A stretch of 64,000 bases of DNA, taken from Laspinema olomoucense D3b. Its GTDB lineage: Bacteria; Cyanobacteriota; Cyanobacteriia; Cyanobacteriales; Laspinemataceae. This document shows, one piece after another, positions 61,143-64,000 of the stretch (position 1 is its first letter; each line of letters opens with the position of its first letter). Position numbers and translations under genes: made by a program. The stretch lies in assembly GCF_025370785.1 (NCBI RefSeq), contig NZ_JAMXFA010000018.1, forward strand, positions 62,001-126,000, read 5' to 3'. Below the pieces are notes generated by a model. That model did not search any database. It was not told the origin of the DNA and saw only the letters and a list, made by a program, of their open reading frames with translations.

Positions 61143-62375
61143 TTACTCCAAAATCTCCGTAATTTGCACCTTCACCTGACCTTGAGCCAGTTGCACGATC
61201 GCCTCCTCCCCTGGCACTAACTCCCTACTACTCCGAGCGATCGCCCCATCTTCTTTCTTCAACACTGCATACCCCCGTTGTAACACCTTTTGCGGGTCCA
61301 ACGTTCCTAATTTTTGCCGTAACAACTCACAACGCTGTTGCGCCCGATCGCCCTGCTGTAACGTCGCTTGCACCAGCCTTTTTTGTAGCCATTGCAGAGA
61401 TTGCCAGTCTTCTTTAAGCTGTCGTTCTAACGGTAACCGATATAACCGCGATCGCAACTGATTAATCCCTTCTACTTCCTGCGCCATCTGCTCAACCATC
61501 GCCCCTTTTACCCGTTCCACCCGGGACCGATGTTCTGCATACAAACTCGCCAATTCCGGCACCACAATTTCAGCCGCAGCAGTGGGAGTGGACGTTCTAA
61601 CATCTGCCACTAAATCCGCCAGAGATTCATCCCGTTCATGTCCAATTCCCGTAATTACCGGAATCGAACATTCAGCGATCGCCCTCACCACCCGTTCATC
61701 ATTAAAACAAGCCAAATCCTCCGAAGCGCCCCCACCCCGGGCCAAAATCAGCACCTCAGCGCGATTGTCAGATTCCACCCGGGCGATCGCCGCTGCGATC
61801 GAAGCCGGGGCCTGTTCCCCCTGGACCGTTGCCCGAGACAGCAACACCCGCAATCCCGGATAACGCTGATTGAGCGTCCGCTGAATATCGCCCCATGCTG
61901 CCGCCTGGGGAGAAGTCACCACCGCGATAATCTGCGGATGAGAAGGTAACCGGCGCTTTCTGTCCGCATCAAATAACCCTTCTGCTTCCAAGCGCGATCG
62001 CAACTGGCGGTAGCGCAGGGCCTGCAACCCTTCCCCTGCCGGAAACCCCTGCCACACCGTCAACTGATACTCTCCCCGCTTCGGATACATCCGAATACTG
62101 CCTAACACCAAAATTTGCTCCCCCCTGGAAGGCATCTGCACCAATTTTTCAAGCTGCGAACTCCAAACCACACAGCGAATCGTCGCAGTCCCGTCCGGTT
62201 CCTGCAACGTGAAAAACAGCCCACTGCGATGGGGATTGGCACTGGAAACCTCCCCCATCACCCAGACTTGGCGCAGTTGAGTATCCAACTCCAACAACTC
62301 TTGGATATAGGCGGTTAATCCAGCCACCGATAGGGCCGTATCCGTCAGCATTTGATAAGCGTTTGACTGATTCAT
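61143..62375 (-). CDS. xseA: Exodeoxyribonuclease VII large subunit
   Basis: The protein has 410 residues. It starts with an OB-fold (LSVAGLTAYIQELLELDTQL, VWVMGEVSSANPHRSGLFFT). The catalytic core has IIAVVTSPQAAAWGDIQRTL, ARGGGASEDLACFNDERVVR and PVITGIGHERDESLADLVAD. The C-terminus is coiled and ends with LDPQKVLQRGYAVLKKEDG. ExoVII degrades single-stranded DNA from both ends in repair. The small subunit xseB is not next to it in this window. Confidence 0.95.
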   Translation of the reverse strand: MNQSNAYQMLTDTALSVAGLTAYIQELLELDTQLRQVWVMGEVSSANPHRSGLFFTLQEPDGTATIRCVVWSSQLEKLVQMPSRGEQILVLGSIRMYPKRGEYQLTVWQGFPAGEGLQALRYRQLRSRLEAEGLFDADRKRRLPSHPQIIAVVTSPQAAAWGDIQRTLNQRYPGLRVLLSRATVQGEQAPASIAAAIARVESDNRAEVLILARGGGASEDLACFNDERVVRAIAECSIPVITGIGHERDESLADLVADVRTSTPTAAAEIVVPELASLYAEHRSRVERVKGAMVEQMAQEVEGINQLRSRLYRLPLERQLKEDWQSLQWLQKRLVQATLQQGDRAQQRCELLRQKLGTLDPQKVLQRGYAVLKKEDGAIARSSRELVPGEEAIVQLAQGQVKVQITEILE

Positions 62376-62588
62376 GAGCAGTTCTCAGGGGGGTTAAGCA
62401 GGGACTAAAGAATAAAAGCTATAATCAGCAAGACTTTTACAGCATTTTGAGCTAGGCGACCACCCGGGGAAGAAGCCACTCCATTTTTAAAACAATTTTA
62501 ACCTTTGATGCCCCCCCCACAGCCGAAGCTGAAGTAATGTAGAATAGATAGTCAACATACCCAATCTGCAAGTCCCAAAATTAAGATA

Positions 62589-63695
62589 ATGGCTACAGCA
62601 AGCACAGCGAATTCTGAAAAAGACAAGGCCCTAAAAGTGGTGCTTTCCCAAATTGAGCGCAGCTTTGGCAAAGGGGCGATTATGCGTCTGGGTGATGCCA
62701 CCAAGATGAGGGTCGAAACGATTCCATCAGGGGCGCTCACTCTCGATTTAGCCCTGGGTGGCGGGTTGCCAAAAGGCCGCGTTATTGAGATTTATGGACC
62801 AGAGAGTGCAGGTAAAACCACCCTGGCACTCCACGCGCTTGCAGAAGTTCAAAAAGCTGGGGGACTAGCTGCTTTTGTGGATGCGGAACACGCCTTAGAC
62901 CCGAGTTATGCCGCGAAAGTGGGGGTTGATATCGAAAATCTACTCGTGTCTCAACCGGATACGGGAGAAATGGCCCTAGAAATTGCCGACCAATTAGTGC
63001 GATCGGCAGCAGTGGACCTGGTGGTGATTGACTCCGTGGCGGCCCTAGTACCTCGGGCAGAAATCGAGGGACAAATGGGCGACCCCACCATCGGGTTACA
63101 AGCGCGGTTAATGAGTCATGCCTTGCGGAAGATTACGGGAAATATTGGTAAATCCGGCTGTACGGTGATTTTCCTCAACCAGTTACGCCAAAAAATTGGC
63201 GGTTACGGCAACCCGGAAACCACCACCGGGGGAAATGCGCTCAAATTCTACGCTTCGGTGCGTTTGGATATCCGGCGGATTCAAACCTTGAAAAAAGGCA
63301 CGGAAGAATACGGCATCCGGGCGAAAGTTAAAGTCGCTAAGAATAAAGTCGCGCCGCCCTTCCGGATTGCTGAATTTGATATTTTGTTCGGCAAGGGCAT
63401 TTCTAATATGGGATGCTTGATTGACCTAGCAGAAGAAACCGGCGTGATTAATCGTAAGGGCGCTTGGTATAGCTACAACGGAGATAATATCGGTCAAGGA
63501 CGGGACAATTCCCTGAAGTATCTGGAAGAAAATATCCCCATCAGCAACGAAATTGAGAAGAAAGTGCGAGAACAGTTAGAACTCGGCGCGGTAGTTTCTG
63601 CCAACTCCGTAGGACGTTCTAATCGGGATGATGACGATGAAATCGATGCCGATGGTTATGAAATCGAGTATGTGGATGAGGAAGATGCGGATTAA
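62589..63695 (+). CDS. recA: Recombinase RecA
   Basis: The protein has 368 residues. It has MAW-type RecA features: [20 protein letters not shown], Walker [10 protein letters not shown] near 69-77, Walker [22 protein letters not shown]2 loop [20 protein letters not shown], and an acidic C-terminal tail ([20 protein letters not shown]). It catalyses homologous strand exchange and activates LexA cleavage. I see no clear cyanobacterial LexA box in 62376-62588, so SOS control cannot be confirmed from sequence. A palindrome follows at 63731. Confidence 0.98.
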   Translation: MATASTANSEKDKALKVVLSQIERSFGKGAIMRLGDATKMRVETIPSGALTLDLALGGGLPKGRVIEIYGPESAGKTTLALHALAEVQKAGGLAAFVDAEHALDPSYAAKVGVDIENLLVSQPDTGEMALEIADQLVRSAAVDLVVIDSVAALVPRAEIEGQMGDPTIGLQARLMSHALRKITGNIGKSGCTVIFLNQLRQKIGGYGNPETTTGGNALKFYASVRLDIRRIQTLKKGTEEYGIRAKVKVAKNKVAPPFRIAEFDILFGKGISNMGCLIDLAEETGVINRKGAWYSYNGDNIGQGRDNSLKYLEENIPISNEIEKKVREQLELGAVVSANSVGRSNRDDDDEIDADGYEIEYVDEEDAD

Positions 63696-63730
63696 ATTCG
63701 TAAATAATCTATAGCAAGGGAATCAGAAAC

Positions 63731-63765
63731 GGGAGCATCCCGATTTTGTAAATCGGGATGCTCCC
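63731..63765. terminator. Palindrome after recA, probable bidirectional terminator
   Basis: GGGAGCATCCCGATTT pairs with AATCGGGATGCTCCC across a loop of four to five bases. It lies between recA and the convergent gene at 63788. No long T-run follows, so its termination role is inferred from position and stem strength. Confidence 0.75.
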
Positions 63766-63787
63766 GATCGCTTATTCTCCACCTCAA

Positions 63788-64000
63788 TTAATTCGGACTT
63801 GCCACCGTTCTCACCGTCAGCACTTGCGGTGGGGTCGCATCGGGAGGATAGAGAAAATCCACCTCAACCAAACGCCGATCGCCCGGTGGTAGAGTCAGGG
63901 TCAACAACGGTTCTCCCTGTTGTCCCCGTCGCTGTACCAAATGCAGATAGCGCGTCTGAGTGACACCTTTTTCATCGGGATAGCGCACTCGGATCGTCCC
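63788..64000 (-). CDS. DUF3370-like protein, C-terminal part (cut by window edge)
   Basis: The minus-strand frame is open from the window end to a stop at 63788. It gives 70 residues, with no proven start: RVRYPDEKGVTQTRYLHLVQ, GEPLLTLTLPPGDRRLVEVD, FLYPPDATPPQVLTVRT. This resembles the C-terminus of DUF3370 proteins, exported cyanobacterial proteins of unknown function. The remainder lies beyond the window. Confidence 0.7.
   Translation of the reverse strand, partial: GTIRVRYPDEKGVTQTRYLHLVQRRGQQGEPLLTLTLPPGDRRLVEVDFLYPPDATPPQVLTVRTVASPN

Overview
The window is chromosomal DNA of a cyanobacterium, probably a filamentous, non-heterocystous one. The octamer GCGATCGC (HIP1) recurs throughout. 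Many genes belong to families largely confined to cyanobacteria: DUF1830, DUF3134, DUF928 with a CHASE2 cyclase, fibrillin/PAP, an RRM protein next to rpsU, and several pentapeptide-repeat proteins. Genus assignment is inference; no rRNA gene is present.

Layout. 1-12.5 kb: a cell-wall amidase, four pentapeptide-repeat proteins (one fused to an HNH-like domain), a methyltransferase, an EamA transporter, a perfect CIRCE (HrcA operator) next to a small unknown gene, an Omp85-type barrel, and the rbp-rpsU pair. 12.8-24.9 kb: a three-gene, three-module NRPS operon on the minus strand. The readable adenylation codes suggest Ile/Val, then N-methyl-Leu, then an uncertain hydrophobic residue, released by a thioesterase. 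25.3-26.6 kb: a CRISPR array transcribed leftward (37-nt repeats), interrupted by a 414-bp segment that contains a tRNA-like sequence. A truncated cas2 and an Rpn/DUF4351 protein follow.

28.4-39.3 kb: a leftward type III-D CRISPR operon. In order of transcription it encodes Csx3-AAA, Cas10 (GGDD, no HD), Cas7, Cas5/Csx10, Cas11, a CARF protein with a RelE-like tail, Cas7, Cas7, Csx19, Cas7 and an unknown protein. The order matches the fused polypeptides of the type III-Dv system of Synechocystis, but here each domain is a separate gene. A divergent WYL-type regulator (TIGR03985 family) lies at 39.3-40.8 kb. Cas10 probably makes cyclic oligoadenylate, the CARF protein senses it, and Csx3-AAA removes it. 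No cas1 or cas6 is seen, so adaptation and crRNA processing must come from elsewhere.

40.9-64 kb: a PIN-domain toxin-like pair, tRNA-Phe, a GT39/TPR membrane glycosyltransferase, a PD-(D/E)XK protein overlapping a fibrillin gene, DUF3134 and mraY, a GT2, a CbbY-like phosphatase, DUF1830, a SprT-like metalloprotease, a HipA-like kinase with a HIRAN-domain neighbour, an SH3b protein, an MscS channel, DUF928 with a CHASE2-adenylate cyclase, a 66-bp perfect inverted-repeat element, xseA, recA, and the end of a DUF3370-like gene cut by the window edge.
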